Position numbers and translations under genes: made by a program
Part shown: piece after piece, positions 32,256 through 41,046 of the stretch
How positions within the stretch are numbered: position 1 is the stretch's first letter
Layout: each line of letters starts with the position of its first letter
Assembly: GCF_004341845.1 (NCBI RefSeq)
Contig: NZ_SLVB01000002.1
Span: 310,001 to 374,000, forward strand
Length of the DNA: 64,000 nt
Direction: 5' to 3'
From: Novosphingobium sp. PhB165
Lineage (GTDB): Bacteria > Pseudomonadota > Alphaproteobacteria > Sphingomonadales > Sphingomonadaceae
The notes under the pieces: generated by a model
What the model saw: only the letters and a program-made list of their open reading frames with translations
Databases searched by the model: none
Told to the model about the DNA's origin: nothing

Positions 32256-35200
32256 TTCAGGAAGCCGATCTGCTTGAGATCATCGACATATTTGTGGATG
32301 AGCCCGGCCGAAATGCCCGGGATTGCATGACCCGCCGCTTCGGACGCGCTCTGGAAGCGTTCGACCGGCACGAAGGACTTTGCCACCGCCGCCTGCGGAC
32401 GCCGGTAGGGCTCCATGATCGCGAGCAAGGACTGGTGCCGCGCTTCCTCCGGCAAGGCGTTCATCGCCGTTTCGAAGCGCGAGAGCCAGTCGGCATAGCT
32501 GTCGATCCGCTCGATTTCGCAGCCCGCCTCGATCATCCAGTCCACGAAAGTATCGAGCGACACCCCGTCGTCATGCGGATTGGCGAGGTTGTAGGCGTGG
32601 AAGCCTTTCCGGTTGGCAAGGCCGATGGCCGTGATCGCATCCGCCAGCAGGTCCACCGCGATGCCCTCGTACCGCGCGACGGGACGCCCGCCCGAGAGGT
32701 TCTCGGCATAGAACGTCGCGGGCGCGACGCCGGTGATCGCGAGGCTGTAGAGCAGGCGCGTGAACATGTCGGGCACATTGAGCTGGCCAACATAGCGGCT
32801 GTGCGCGAGGATCATGCCGGGGCGGAAAACGCTGACCGGCAAGGAACACAGGTCATGCGCCTCGCGCAGCAGCACTTCGCCGGCCCATTTGCTGATGTTG
32901 TAGCCATTGGCATAGTCGTCACTGAGTTCGGCCGTGGGGATCGCCTCGCGAATATCGCCGTCCTCGCCCACCGGCCGCCCGGCCAACGCCATCACGCCGA
33001 GCGTCGAGACATAGTCGAAATGCTTGAGGCGGTGCGTCAGGGCCAGACGGATCAGTTCCGCCGTGCCGCCGACATTGGCAGTGAACAGCTGGTTGTAGGG
33101 CAGCACATGGTTTACATGCGCGGCGGTGTGGGCGATGAGGTCCACGGTTTCGGCAAGGCGGTTCCATGTCGCCTCGTCCAGACCGAGGCCGGGCAGTCCC
33201 AGATCGCCCGGCAGCACTTCGAGATGGTCCTTAGCCAGCGCCCGGAAATGGCGAAGCAGCGCGGGATCGCTGTCCAGCGCTTCCTCTACCCGCTGCAAGG
33301 CCTGTGCGTGATTGGCGCCGCGCGCGACAAGGATCAGCCTGCCGCCGGTCTTCGCCATGCGCTCCAGCCAGGAAATCGCCTGAAAGCGGCCGAGGAAGCC
33401 GGTTGAGCCTGTCAGCAGCACGGTCCGGACAGTCTCGGCCGGGGCCGGAAGGCGGGGGGCGGCGGCGAGCATCTCGGCCGGGATGAACTTCTCCAGCTTG
33501 AAGTCGGCGGCATGGATCGTGGTGCCGTCCGCCGCGTGGACCGTCGAGAAGCTCGGGCGCGTGCTGCCCGATCGCAACGCTTCCACGTAGTCGGCGATCA
33601 GGCGCAAGTCGCCGGCGGGATTGATGATGACGCCCACCGGCACCTCGACGCCGAAGATCTCCTCCAGCAGCATCGAGAAGGAGAGGGCGGAAAGCGAATC
33701 CCCGCCTAGGTCGGTGAAGCGGGACTGCGGCGTCACATCCGTTTCCGCGACGCCCAGCGTGGCCTTCACGGCGCGGGCGACCGTTTCGATCACCGGGCGA
33801 TCCGTGCTCCCGTTGCGCAGTGCCCGCAGCTCGCTGACCTGATCCTGCGCGATCTGCGCATAGACAGCTTCAAGGCGCGCGCCGTAGCGATCCTTGAACT
33901 TGGGGCGGCTGAACTTGCCAATGCCGGTGAGCAATCCGTTTTCGGAGCTGAACGGCTCAGTCTCGATCAGGAAGTCGCGCGGGACTTCGTAGCTGGCAAG
34001 ACCGTGCTCCTCGGCAACTTCCTGCAGGGCGCGGCGGATTGCGGCCTTGACCCGATCGGCCGCCTCGCCGCCTTGGACATATTGGGTCATCAGTTCCGCC
34101 GACGGCACTGCGACCGCCAGCAGGAAAGCACGGTCGCTGCTGCCGTAGACGTATATCTGCCGGATCGGCGGGCTCTGCGTGTAGAGCGCCTCCAGCCGCG
34201 CGATGGCCACGAATTCGCCTTGCGACAACTTCTGCACGTTGTTCACGCGGTCAAGATAGATCAGCTGGTCCGGTCCGGTCAGTGCCATCACGTCGCCCGA
34301 ACGGTAGAAGCCGTCCTCGGTGAACTTTTCCGCCGTGAGATCGGGGCGCTTGTAATAGCCGTCCATGAACTTGGCGATCTTCACCAGGAATTCGCCGCGC
34401 GGATAGGGCTTGTCGGTCGTGAAATATCCCAGTTCCGGCACATCGGCGAGCTTGTAGTCGATCACGGGCGGGCGCTGGATCCTGCCGTCCACCAGCACGG
34501 TCGCCGTCGCCATTTCGGTGGAGGAATAGCCGATGGCCATATGGATGCCGAGCATCGACAGCATGAACTGGTGCACTTCGGGCGACAGTACCGCCGAGCC
34601 GCAGCCGACCGAGAGCAAGCGGCCGCCCAGCAGCTTTTCGCGCATCTCCAGCTTGACCTCCTGCTGCGCGGCGGCCTCGTCAGCGCCCTTGGCGATGCGG
34701 CGGTCCACTTCTCCGAGATAGTGCTGGTAGAGCATTTCGCACACGCGCGGGACCAGCGAGGCCATCGTCGGGCGCGCCATGGCGAGATCCTCGAACAGGG
34801 TCGAAAGATCGCTCTTGGGCGAACAGAAGCTCGTGCCGCCGTTCGCGAGCGCGAGGAAGAGATAGCCATAGCCGACCATGTGGCTCATCGGCATGAAGCT
34901 GAGCGTGATCGAGGGCTTTTCCGCCGCGTAGAGCCAGGTGTTGCGGATCGTCTGCTCGGCGATCATCGCGCCCTTGGGCGTGCCGGTGGTGCCGGACGTA
35001 TAGAACAGCCAGGTCAGCGGATCGTCCTGCTCCGAGACGTGGAGCGGCACTTCGGGCAGCGAGCGGCCGCGTGCGATCACGTCTTGCAGCGTATCGACCG
35101 CGATCGGGCAAGCGGCGGCCTTCAGCCGCTCGCGAGCGGCTTCGAAGCGCTCGCGCTGGGTGTCGTCTCGCGGCTCGTAGTCGAACACGATCAGGCGCGG

Positions 35201-35800
35201 GGGAACAGTGCCGGACAACACCGCCTCAACGGCGGAGTCGATATATTCGATGCCTGTGGCAAGCACGCTCGGCTCCGTCTCGGCAATGATGTCGGCATGC
35301 TGGCTGGCTGGAGCGGTCGCCTGCAAGGGCACGTTGACGGCGCCGAGATGGATGTTCGCCAGCGCGAGCGTGGCATAGTCCGCGCTGGCGAAGCCAAGGA
35401 TGGCCACGAAGTCGCCCGGTTTCACCGGATGCCCGGCATGATGGTGCCAGTCCGTCGCGGTTGCTTTCACCCGAGACCATAGTTCGCCGAAAGTGCAGGT
35501 TTCGAAATGGCCGAGAATTCGGGCGGAGGTGCGTCCGCTGGAAGCGTCCGTTACGAATTCCCGCGCCCGCTGGCCGATGGCGGGGCGGTCGGCATAGCCC
35601 TCCATGACGGTCTGCACGACCTGGGCGAGCCGCAGACCCGGTTGCCGCTTCGCGTCGGTGACCGCAGCGCGAGGCAGAGCGTCACGGAACTGTGCATCCT
35701 CGACCACGAGCAATTCGAAGCGCGCCTTGCCCCAGTCGGTGGTCGCGCCGCCGGTGAACAGCGCGCCCTTGACGGGCGTATCGATCGTGGCCGTCGTCAT
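32252..35800 (-). CDS. Carboxylic acid reductase (adenylation-PCP-reductase)
   Basis: 1182 residues, the full CAR length. The adenylation domain (about 1-650) has WLFYTSGTTGTPKGAM and YRSGDVMALTGPDQ. The carrier domain has FTDLGGDSLSAL with the phosphopantetheine Ser (about 705). The reductase domain (about 780-1182) has the NADPH motif LLTGSTGFLGRF and catalytic Tyr/Lys in YNISKWAGEV. It reduces a carboxylic acid to its aldehyde with ATP and NADPH without release of a CoA ester, and needs a phosphopantetheinyl transferase encoded elsewhere. A TetR gene diverges upstream. Confidence 0.95.
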   Translation of the reverse strand: MTTATIDTPVKGALFTGGATTDWGKARFELLVVEDAQFRDALPRAAVTDAKRQPGLRLAQVVQTVMEGYADRPAIGQRAREFVTDASSGRTSARILGHFETCTFGELWSRVKATATDWHHHAGHPVKPGDFVAILGFASADYATLALANIHLGAVNVPLQATAPASQHADIIAETEPSVLATGIEYIDSAVEAVLSGTVPPRLIVFDYEPRDDTQRERFEAARERLKAAACPIAVDTLQDVIARGRSLPEVPLHVSEQDDPLTWLFYTSGTTGTPKGAMIAEQTIRNTWLYAAEKPSITLSFMPMSHMVGYGYLFLALANGGTSFCSPKSDLSTLFEDLAMARPTMASLVPRVCEMLYQHYLGEVDRRIAKGADEAAAQQEVKLEMREKLLGGRLLSVGCGSAVLSPEVHQFMLSMLGIHMAIGYSSTEMATATVLVDGRIQRPPVIDYKLADVPELGYFTTDKPYPRGEFLVKIAKFMDGYYKRPDLTAEKFTEDGFYRSGDVMALTGPDQLIYLDRVNNVQKLSQGEFVAIARLEALYTQSPPIRQIYVYGSSDRAFLLAVAVPSAELMTQYVQGGEAADRVKAAIRRALQEVAEEHGLASYEVPRDFLIETEPFSSENGLLTGIGKFSRPKFKDRYGARLEAVYAQIAQDQVSELRALRNGSTDRPVIETVARAVKATLGVAETDVTPQSRFTDLGGDSLSALSFSMLLEEIFGVEVPVGVIINPAGDLRLIADYVEALRSGSTRPSFSTVHAADGTTIHAADFKLEKFIPAEMLAAAPRLPAPAETVRTVLLTGSTGFLGRFQAISWLERMAKTGGRLILVARGANHAQALQRVEEALDSDPALLRHFRALAKDHLEVLPGDLGLPGLGLDEATWNRLAETVDLIAHTAAHVNHVLPYNQLFTANVGGTAELIRLALTHRLKHFDYVSTLGVMALAGRPVGEDGDIREAIPTAELSDDYANGYNISKWAGEVLLREAHDLCSLPVSVFRPGMILAHSRYVGQLNVPDMFTRLLYSLAITGVAPATFYAENLSGGRPVARYEGIAVDLLADAITAIGLANRKGFHAYNLANPHDDGVSLDTFVDWMIEAGCEIERIDSYADWLSRFETAMNALPEEARHQSLLAIMEPYRRPQAAVAKSFVPVERFQSASEAAGHAIPGISAGLIHKYVDDLKQIGFLK

Positions 35801-35866
35801 GCATCACTCCATCATCGTGCCGCCCGTTGGGGGCTTTGCACGATTGGTGACGCGTCATCCGAACGA

Positions 35867-35934
35867 AAGCAAGTGACTGGTTGCTTGTTTTGGCAGAGGT
35901 CGTTTGCTATCGCCGCGCCAGTCAATTTGCTTGT
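35867..35934. promoter_or_regulatory. Candidate TetR operators between CAR and its divergent regulator
   Basis: AAGCAAGTGACTGGTTGCTT (35867-35886) has 6-bp inverted arms, AAGCAA and TTGCTT. Its right half recurs as TTGCTTGT at 35927-35934, 16 bp before the TetR start. Repeated half-sites between the two divergent genes fit a regulator that controls both. Confidence 0.45.
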
Positions 35935-35949
35935 CTGACAGGATACCTG

Positions 35950-36600
35950 ATGCCGCCCTCCTTCCCCGGCGATACCGAGACCCAGGCTGCGCCATTGCCG
36001 CCACGCAGGGTCTACCGGCCCGGCACCGAGCGCCGTCAGGAGATCATCGCCGCAGCGCGGGAGGCCTTCGTCCGATCAAGCTTTGCCGGCGCCCGCACGC
36101 GCGACATTGCCGAGGCTGCGGGCGTCAATCAGGCCACCCTGTTCAAACACTTCCCCACCAAGGAGAAGCTGTTCGAGGAAGCTGTGCTGCAACCGTTGAT
36201 CGAGGCACTGCGTGTCGTGCAGGGCCGGGTCGAGGTCTATCAGGCGGCAGAAACGCCCGAGGAGATGGGCAAACTGGCACAGCCTGCCACCATGCAGCAT
36301 CTCGCGGCGATGCAGGAAACGCTGCCGCTGCTCGTGACCGCGCTGTTTTCCGATCTGGAGCGCGGGCGGCGGCTCTACCGCGATCACATCGAGCCGCTCA
36401 TCCGCAAGCGCGGGGCCGTGCTCGAACCGCTGGTGAAGGAGGGCGTGGACCCGGAATTCGTCGGGCTGGCGGGCTTCGGCATGATGTTCGCGGTGGCCAT
36501 GCAGCAATGGCTGGGTGAACAGCCGGGCGATCTGGCGCCCGTCGCCGAGCAGTTCAACCGCGTGCTCACCGGGGGCTTCGCGCGCAGCGGCAGCCGGTGA
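35950..36600 (+). CDS. TetR-family regulator divergent from CAR
   Basis: 216 residues from the ATG at 35950; the open frame begins earlier at 35881 but runs through the operator region. The HTH is ERRQEIIAAAREAFVRSSFAGARTRDIAEAAGVNQATLFKHFPTKEKLFEEAV. The C-terminal domain has no recognised ligand type. Divergence from the CAR/enoyl-CoA hydratase operon suggests that it represses it and itself. Confidence 0.88.
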   Translation: MPPSFPGDTETQAAPLPPRRVYRPGTERRQEIIAAAREAFVRSSFAGARTRDIAEAAGVNQATLFKHFPTKEKLFEEAVLQPLIEALRVVQGRVEVYQAAETPEEMGKLAQPATMQHLAAMQETLPLLVTALFSDLERGRRLYRDHIEPLIRKRGAVLEPLVKEGVDPEFVGLAGFGMMFAVAMQQWLGEQPGDLAPVAEQFNRVLTGGFARSGSR

Positions 36601-36751
36601 TCGAGCGCGCCAATTGCGATGCTGCATCGCGGGCGCGCGGCGAAGCGAACGCAATCGTTCTGGAATGGCGCGCGCGCAGTGCTAAGAGCCGGCTGCCTCA
36701 TCACAGATGCGCCGGGCCGCAGGGCCCGCGCCCGGAATGGAAACGGATAGC

Positions 36752-37159
36752 ATGAAAACCAAACACAGTCTTGAAGCCGCCGACGTCAAGGCGATCCTGG
36801 CCGCCGCCGAGGCTGAGGCCCAGGCCAATGGCTGGGCCGTGACCATCGCCGTGGTCGACGACGGAGGCCACCCGCTAGGCCTGCTGCGGATGGACGGCGC
36901 TTCCGCCAGCACCGCGCACATGGCGCCCAGCAAGGCCGTTACCTCGATCATGGGCCGCCGCGATTCGGGGAATTACGAACAGATGGTCGCCGATGGCCGC
37001 GTGGCGATGCTGTCGGCTCCCTCGCTGGAGGCGCTGCTGGAAGGCGCGGTGCCGATCGTCGTCGACGGGGATTTCGTCGGCGCCGTGGGCGTGTCGGGCG
37101 TCAAGTCGCACCAGGACGCGCAGATCGCGCGCGCGGGTATCGCGGCGATTATTGCCTGA
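36752..37159 (+). CDS. GlcG/HbpS-like (DUF336) haem-degrading family protein
   Basis: 135 residues. The family pattern is clear: LEAADVKAILAAAEAEAQANGWAVTIAVVDDGGHPLGLLRMDGA, then SKAVTSI and VPIVVDGDFVGAVGVSGVKSHQDAQIARAGI. These small proteins bind haem or cobalamin or act as accessory proteins in many catabolic clusters; a precise role is unknown. The ATG at 36752 was preferred; 36737 is an in-frame alternative five codons earlier. Confidence 0.88.
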   Translation: MKTKHSLEAADVKAILAAAEAEAQANGWAVTIAVVDDGGHPLGLLRMDGASASTAHMAPSKAVTSIMGRRDSGNYEQMVADGRVAMLSAPSLEALLEGAVPIVVDGDFVGAVGVSGVKSHQDAQIARAGIAAIIA

Positions 37160-37166
37160 TTTCAGG

Positions 37167-37190
37167 CCGCGCCGGCACGGGTCGGCGCGG
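37167..37190. terminator. GC-rich hairpin after the DUF336 gene
   Basis: CCGCGCCG pairs with CGGCGCGG around GCACGGGT and is followed by CTTCCT. It starts 8 bases past the stop codon. The T content after the stem is low, so strength is uncertain. Confidence 0.5.
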
Positions 37191-37263
37191 CTTCCTGAAG
37201 GGCGGAGGGATTACCTCCAAATGCCGCTATCTCGCGCATCGCCGAGGTGCTATTGACGTATAG

Positions 37264-37680
37264 GTGAACTACGCGATTCCCTACCGCTTCCCGATCGGCA
37301 TCGATCCCGACGACATCGACTTCATGGGTCATGTCAACAATGCTAGCTACCTGAAATGGGTGCAGGCGGCGGTGCTGGATCATTGGCGCGCCATCGCCCC
37401 GGCTGAGGCGATCGCCCAGCACTTGTGGGTCGCGATCAAACACGAGATCACCTACCGCAGGCCCGCCTTCCTCGAAGATGACGTGATTGCCACTGTGCTC
37501 CTTGAAAAGGTGCAGGGGGCGCGCGCTTTCTACGAAACCGTGATCCGTCGCGGCGAGGAAGTGCTGGCCGAAGTCAAGTCGAGCTGGTGCTGCATCGATG
37601 CAGACACCAAGCGTCCCGCGCGCCTTGCCCGCGACGTGATCCAGCGCTTCTTCTCGGTCGAGGAAGCCGAACAGGCCTGA
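37264..37680 (+). CDS. Acyl-CoA thioesterase, hotdog fold (FadM/YbgC-like)
   Basis: 138 residues from a GTG at 37264. The signature IDPDDIDFMGHVNNASYLKWVQAAVLDHW carries the catalytic Asp/His region of 4HBT-type thioesterases. It should hydrolyse an acyl-CoA in the cytoplasm. The C-terminal part (IKHEITYRRPAFLEDDVIATV) is typical. It stands alone between two regulator-sized gaps, with no clear operon partner. Confidence 0.9.
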   Translation: MNYAIPYRFPIGIDPDDIDFMGHVNNASYLKWVQAAVLDHWRAIAPAEAIAQHLWVAIKHEITYRRPAFLEDDVIATVLLEKVQGARAFYETVIRRGEEVLAEVKSSWCCIDADTKRPARLARDVIQRFFSVEEAEQA

Positions 37681-37747
37681 TCAGCCTGAGCGGCGTGCAG
37701 CTTCCGCCAGTATTGGCCCGATCCCGTTAGACGGCTAGGTTGGGTGC

Positions 37748-38266
37748 ATGGCATCCGACCACCCCACAGGCGCGCGCCCTGCCTCCGCCAACTACCACGC
37801 CTTGCTGCTGCGCCGACTCCTGCGTGCGAAGGACGGCATGGATGCCCTGTCGCACGAGGATTGGCCAATCCAGAGGCTCGCCAGCGTCAGCGGCGTGTCG
37901 GAGGCCCATTTCGCGCGCTCGTTCCGGCAGGCCTTCGGCATGCCGCCGCACCGCTACCTGCTGACCCGGCGGATCGAACGGGCCAAGGCCTTGCTCCGTG
38001 ACACCGATCTGGCCGTTACCGCGATTGCCTTCGAGACGGGCTGGAACAGTCTCGGCACTTTCGGGCGCACTTTCCGCGATGTCGTGGGGGAGAGCCCGGG
38101 CGCCTTCCGGATCCGCGAACAGGCCGCGCTGGAGGGCTTCGGGCGCATTCCAGCCTGCTATCTCAGCGCGGCGCACCGGCCGAATCTCACCATAGCAGTT
38201 TCGGAGAAGCGCAGGCAGGAATGCAGCGATAAGTCAGCCGGGTCTCAAGCAATGGAGGTCCCATGA
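37748..38266 (+). CDS. Short AraC-family regulator
   Basis: 172 residues, essentially only the DNA-binding domain plus a short tail: IQRLASVSGVSEAHFARSFRQAFGMPPHRYLLTRRIERAKALL and VTAIAFETGWNSLGTFGRTFRDVVGESPGAFR. There is no effector domain, as in other short AraC proteins. It overlaps the VOC protein gene by ATGA, so the two are co-translated and probably work together. Confidence 0.9.
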   Translation: MASDHPTGARPASANYHALLLRRLLRAKDGMDALSHEDWPIQRLASVSGVSEAHFARSFRQAFGMPPHRYLLTRRIERAKALLRDTDLAVTAIAFETGWNSLGTFGRTFRDVVGESPGAFRIREQAALEGFGRIPACYLSAAHRPNLTIAVSEKRRQECSDKSAGSQAMEVP

Positions 38267-38670
38267 GCGATGCAATTCAAGTAGTCGGCCTATATGTCCG
38301 CGATCAGGACGAAGCCCACGAATTCTACGTCGGCAAGCTGGGTTTTCAGGTCCACACAGATCAGCGCAACGGCGACTATCGCTGGCTGACCGTGCAGCAT
38401 CCGGAGCAGCCGTCCTTCCAACTCGGCCTCTTCCGCCCGCAAGCGCCGATGCATGATCCGGCAACGGCACAGGCGCTGTGCGAACTGGTGGCCAAGGGGG
38501 CGATGCCGCCTCTGGTCATGGCGGTCGACGATTGCCGCGCGACCTATGCGCGGCTGCGCGAGCGCGGCGTCGAGTTCACGCAGGAACCCATCGCGCGCTA
38601 TGGCAATGTCGATGCCAATTTCCGTGATCCGTCCGGAAACGGCTGGAAGATCATCCAGTCGGGCGCCTGA
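38263..38670 (+). CDS. VOC (glyoxalase/bleomycin resistance/dioxygenase) superfamily protein
   Basis: 135 residues with two beta-alpha-beta3 units: IQVVGLYVRDQDEAHEFYVGKLGF and MPPLVMAVDDCRATYARLRERGVEF, ending NFRDPSGNGWKIIQ. Fusion-like coupling to a short AraC regulator by a 4-bp overlap is a common arrangement in proteobacteria. The ligand is unknown. Confidence 0.9.
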   Translation: MSDAIQVVGLYVRDQDEAHEFYVGKLGFQVHTDQRNGDYRWLTVQHPEQPSFQLGLFRPQAPMHDPATAQALCELVAKGAMPPLVMAVDDCRATYARLRERGVEFTQEPIARYGNVDANFRDPSGNGWKIIQSGA

Positions 38671-38738
38671 TTGGCGGAAATTCCCGCATGGCTCGCAAAA
38701 TGCGTTTCATGTTCCGCTACTTGGCCTAAAGTCGGCGG

Positions 38739-39845
38739 ATGGATGAAGTCGGCGCGATTGTGGTAGGGGCGGGGGTGGTCGGTCTTGCGGTCGCGCGGGC
38801 ACTTGCGCTTGCAGGTCACGAGGTGATGATCCTTGAGCGTGAGCGGCAGTTCGGCACGATTACGTCCTCGCGCAACAGCGGCGTGATCCACGCCGGGCTC
38901 TACTATCCCGATGGTTCCTTGAAAGCGGCGCTCTGCGTTGAGGGGCGCCGCCTTCTCTACGACTTTTGCGAGGAACGCGGCGTCGCGCACCGGCGCTGCG
39001 GCAAGCTCATCATCGCCGCGAGCGAGGAGGAATTCCCCGCGCTCGACGCCGTGATGGCGCGCGGCGCGGCGGCGGGAGTGGACGATCTCGTGCGGCTCAG
39101 CCCCGCAGAGGCCCGCGCGATCGAGCCGGAACTGAACTGCGCGGGGGCGATCCACTCACCGTCGAGCGGCATCGTCGACCAGCACGAACTGATGCTGGCA
39201 TTGCTGGGCGAGGCCGAAGCGCACGGGGCGATGCTGGTATGCGATGCGCCGGTGAGCGACGTGGCCCGGGTCGGCTCGCATTGGGTCGTCGAAATCGGCG
39301 ACACGCGGCTATCGGCGCCGATCCTCGTCAATGCCGCCGGGCTGGGCGCGCAGGCGCTGGCGCGGACGATCGAAGCGCTCGATCCGGCGCTGGTCCCGCC
39401 ACAGTTTCTCGCCAAGGGCTGCTATTTCTCCTATTCCGGACGGGTTCCGTTCACGCGGCTGATTTATCCGGTCCCGGGGCCAGCCAGCCTCGGCACCCAT
39501 TTCACGCTGGACCTTGGCGGACAGGCGCGGTTCGGTCCGGACATCCATTGGGTCGATGCGATCGACTATACTGTCGACCCAGCGCTGAAACCGGAATTCC
39601 TTGCGGCGGCTCGCCGGATCTGGCCGGAAGTCGAGGAGGAACGCTTGCAGCCCGCTTATGCCGGAATCCGCCCCAAGCTGGCCGGGCCCGGCATGGCAAC
39701 TGCGGATTTTGTGCTGCAAGGCGAAGAGGTTCACGGTCTTTCCGGCCTCATCAATCTGTTCGGGATCGAATCGCCGGGGCTCACCGCATCGTTGGCGATT
39801 GCCGGGCGGGTGGCGGCGATGGTCGGGCCGCGCGGGTACGGCTGA
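38739..39845 (+). CDS. lhgO: L-2-hydroxyglutarate oxidase/dehydrogenase-type FAD enzyme
   Basis: 368 residues. The FAD-binding Rossmann motif is AIVVGAGVVGLAVARALA, with ERERQFGTITSSRNSGVIHAGLYY next to it, which is typical of LhgO/L2HGDH. The C-terminal motif is LQPAYAGIRPKL and INLFGIESPGLTASLAIA. It would oxidise L-2-hydroxyglutarate to 2-oxoglutarate, passing electrons to quinone or O2. Substrate assignment rests on overall similarity; related D-amino-acid-oxidase-like enzymes are possible. Confidence 0.85.
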   Translation: MDEVGAIVVGAGVVGLAVARALALAGHEVMILERERQFGTITSSRNSGVIHAGLYYPDGSLKAALCVEGRRLLYDFCEERGVAHRRCGKLIIAASEEEFPALDAVMARGAAAGVDDLVRLSPAEARAIEPELNCAGAIHSPSSGIVDQHELMLALLGEAEAHGAMLVCDAPVSDVARVGSHWVVEIGDTRLSAPILVNAAGLGAQALARTIEALDPALVPPQFLAKGCYFSYSGRVPFTRLIYPVPGPASLGTHFTLDLGGQARFGPDIHWVDAIDYTVDPALKPEFLAAARRIWPEVEEERLQPAYAGIRPKLAGPGMATADFVLQGEEVHGLSGLINLFGIESPGLTASLAIAGRVAAMVGPRGYG

Positions 39846-40022
39846 CGGATCTTGCTTTTAGGCCGTGCGAAGACTGCCAATTTCGCATAAGCTGTTCCAG
39901 ATACTGCCAATGTGCCGAGAAATCGCAGGTACACGTCGGGCAGACAGGCGCTACGATCCAAGTTCTCGATTCCCTGAATACCGACAGAACCCGTCCCCGG
40001 TTCACAGGCAGGATCCGATACC

Positions 40023-41012
40023 ATGGAGGAAGAGGCAGACACGCCGTTTGTTTCCACCGGGCACCTTCCTCCTTCGTCGCAGGTCCAGCGCCTGATCGAG
40101 CGGTCTTACGACCTGTTCCGGCACAATGACGATGGCGCCTGCTCGCAGACTTATCCGGCGCTTGCACGCGTTCCCCGCGAATTGTTTGGTCTCTGCATGG
40201 TGGGAACCGACGGCTCCGTTCACGCCGTGGGCGATGCCGATCATGACTTCACGATCATGAGCGTCTCCAAGCCGTTCGTCTTCGCCCTGGTGTGCCAGCA
40301 GATCGGACCGGCGGCGGCGCGGGACAGGATCGGCGTGAACGCGACCGGCTTTCCCTTCAATTCGGTAGTGCCGTTCGACATGAACGTCGATGGACGCACC
40401 AACCCGATGGTCAATTCCGGCGCCATCGCCACCACCAGTCTGGTGCCCGGCGCCACGGCGGAGGCGAAGTGGGCCTTCGTTCTGGACGGCCTTTCGGCAT
40501 TTGCCGGACGGGAACTTGCGCTGAACGCCGAAGTGCTGGCCTGCGCGCGCGAAACCAATCTGCGCAATCGCGGCATCGCGCAGCTCCTGCACAGCAACGG
40601 GCGCGTCTATTGCGATCCGATGGAGGCGCTGGACATCTACACGATGCAGTGCGCGCTCGATGTTACGGCGAGGGACATCGCGGTGATGGGCGCCACGCTT
40701 GCCGACGGGGGTGTCAATCCGGTGACCCGCAGGCGCGTCGTTGACCAGATGACGTGCCATTACACTTTGGCCGTGATGGCGACGGCGGGGCTCTACGAAA
40801 CCTCGGGAGACTGGCTCTACGAAATCGGCCTGCCGGGAAAGAGCGGCATCGGCGGCGGCCTCGTGGCGGTTTCGCCGGGCAAAGGCGGGCTCGGGACATT
40901 CTCCCCGCTGCTGGACCCGGCGGGAAACAGCGTGCGCGGCCAACTCGCGGCGAAATATCTGTCCGGGCAGCTTGGAATGGACCTGTTTCTTTCGTCCGGG
41001 CCCGAAAACTAG
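40023..41012 (+). CDS. glsA: Glutaminase A
   Basis: 329 residues. The serine-beta-lactamase-like fold has SVSKPF (nucleophile Ser and Lys), NPMVNSGAIATTS and GIGGGLVAVSPGKGGLGTFSPLLD, all typical of GlsA. It hydrolyses glutamine to glutamate and ammonia. It is slightly longer than E. coli GlsA at the N-terminus. The upstream 177-bp gap holds no recognised element. The MFS gene follows after 34 bp. Confidence 0.93.
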   Translation: MEEEADTPFVSTGHLPPSSQVQRLIERSYDLFRHNDDGACSQTYPALARVPRELFGLCMVGTDGSVHAVGDADHDFTIMSVSKPFVFALVCQQIGPAAARDRIGVNATGFPFNSVVPFDMNVDGRTNPMVNSGAIATTSLVPGATAEAKWAFVLDGLSAFAGRELALNAEVLACARETNLRNRGIAQLLHSNGRVYCDPMEALDIYTMQCALDVTARDIAVMGATLADGGVNPVTRRRVVDQMTCHYTLAVMATAGLYETSGDWLYEIGLPGKSGIGGGLVAVSPGKGGLGTFSPLLDPAGNSVRGQLAAKYLSGQLGMDLFLSSGPEN

Positions 41013-41046
41013 GGCTCGTCTCGTTTCTCGCAGCAAAGGAGTGCAT

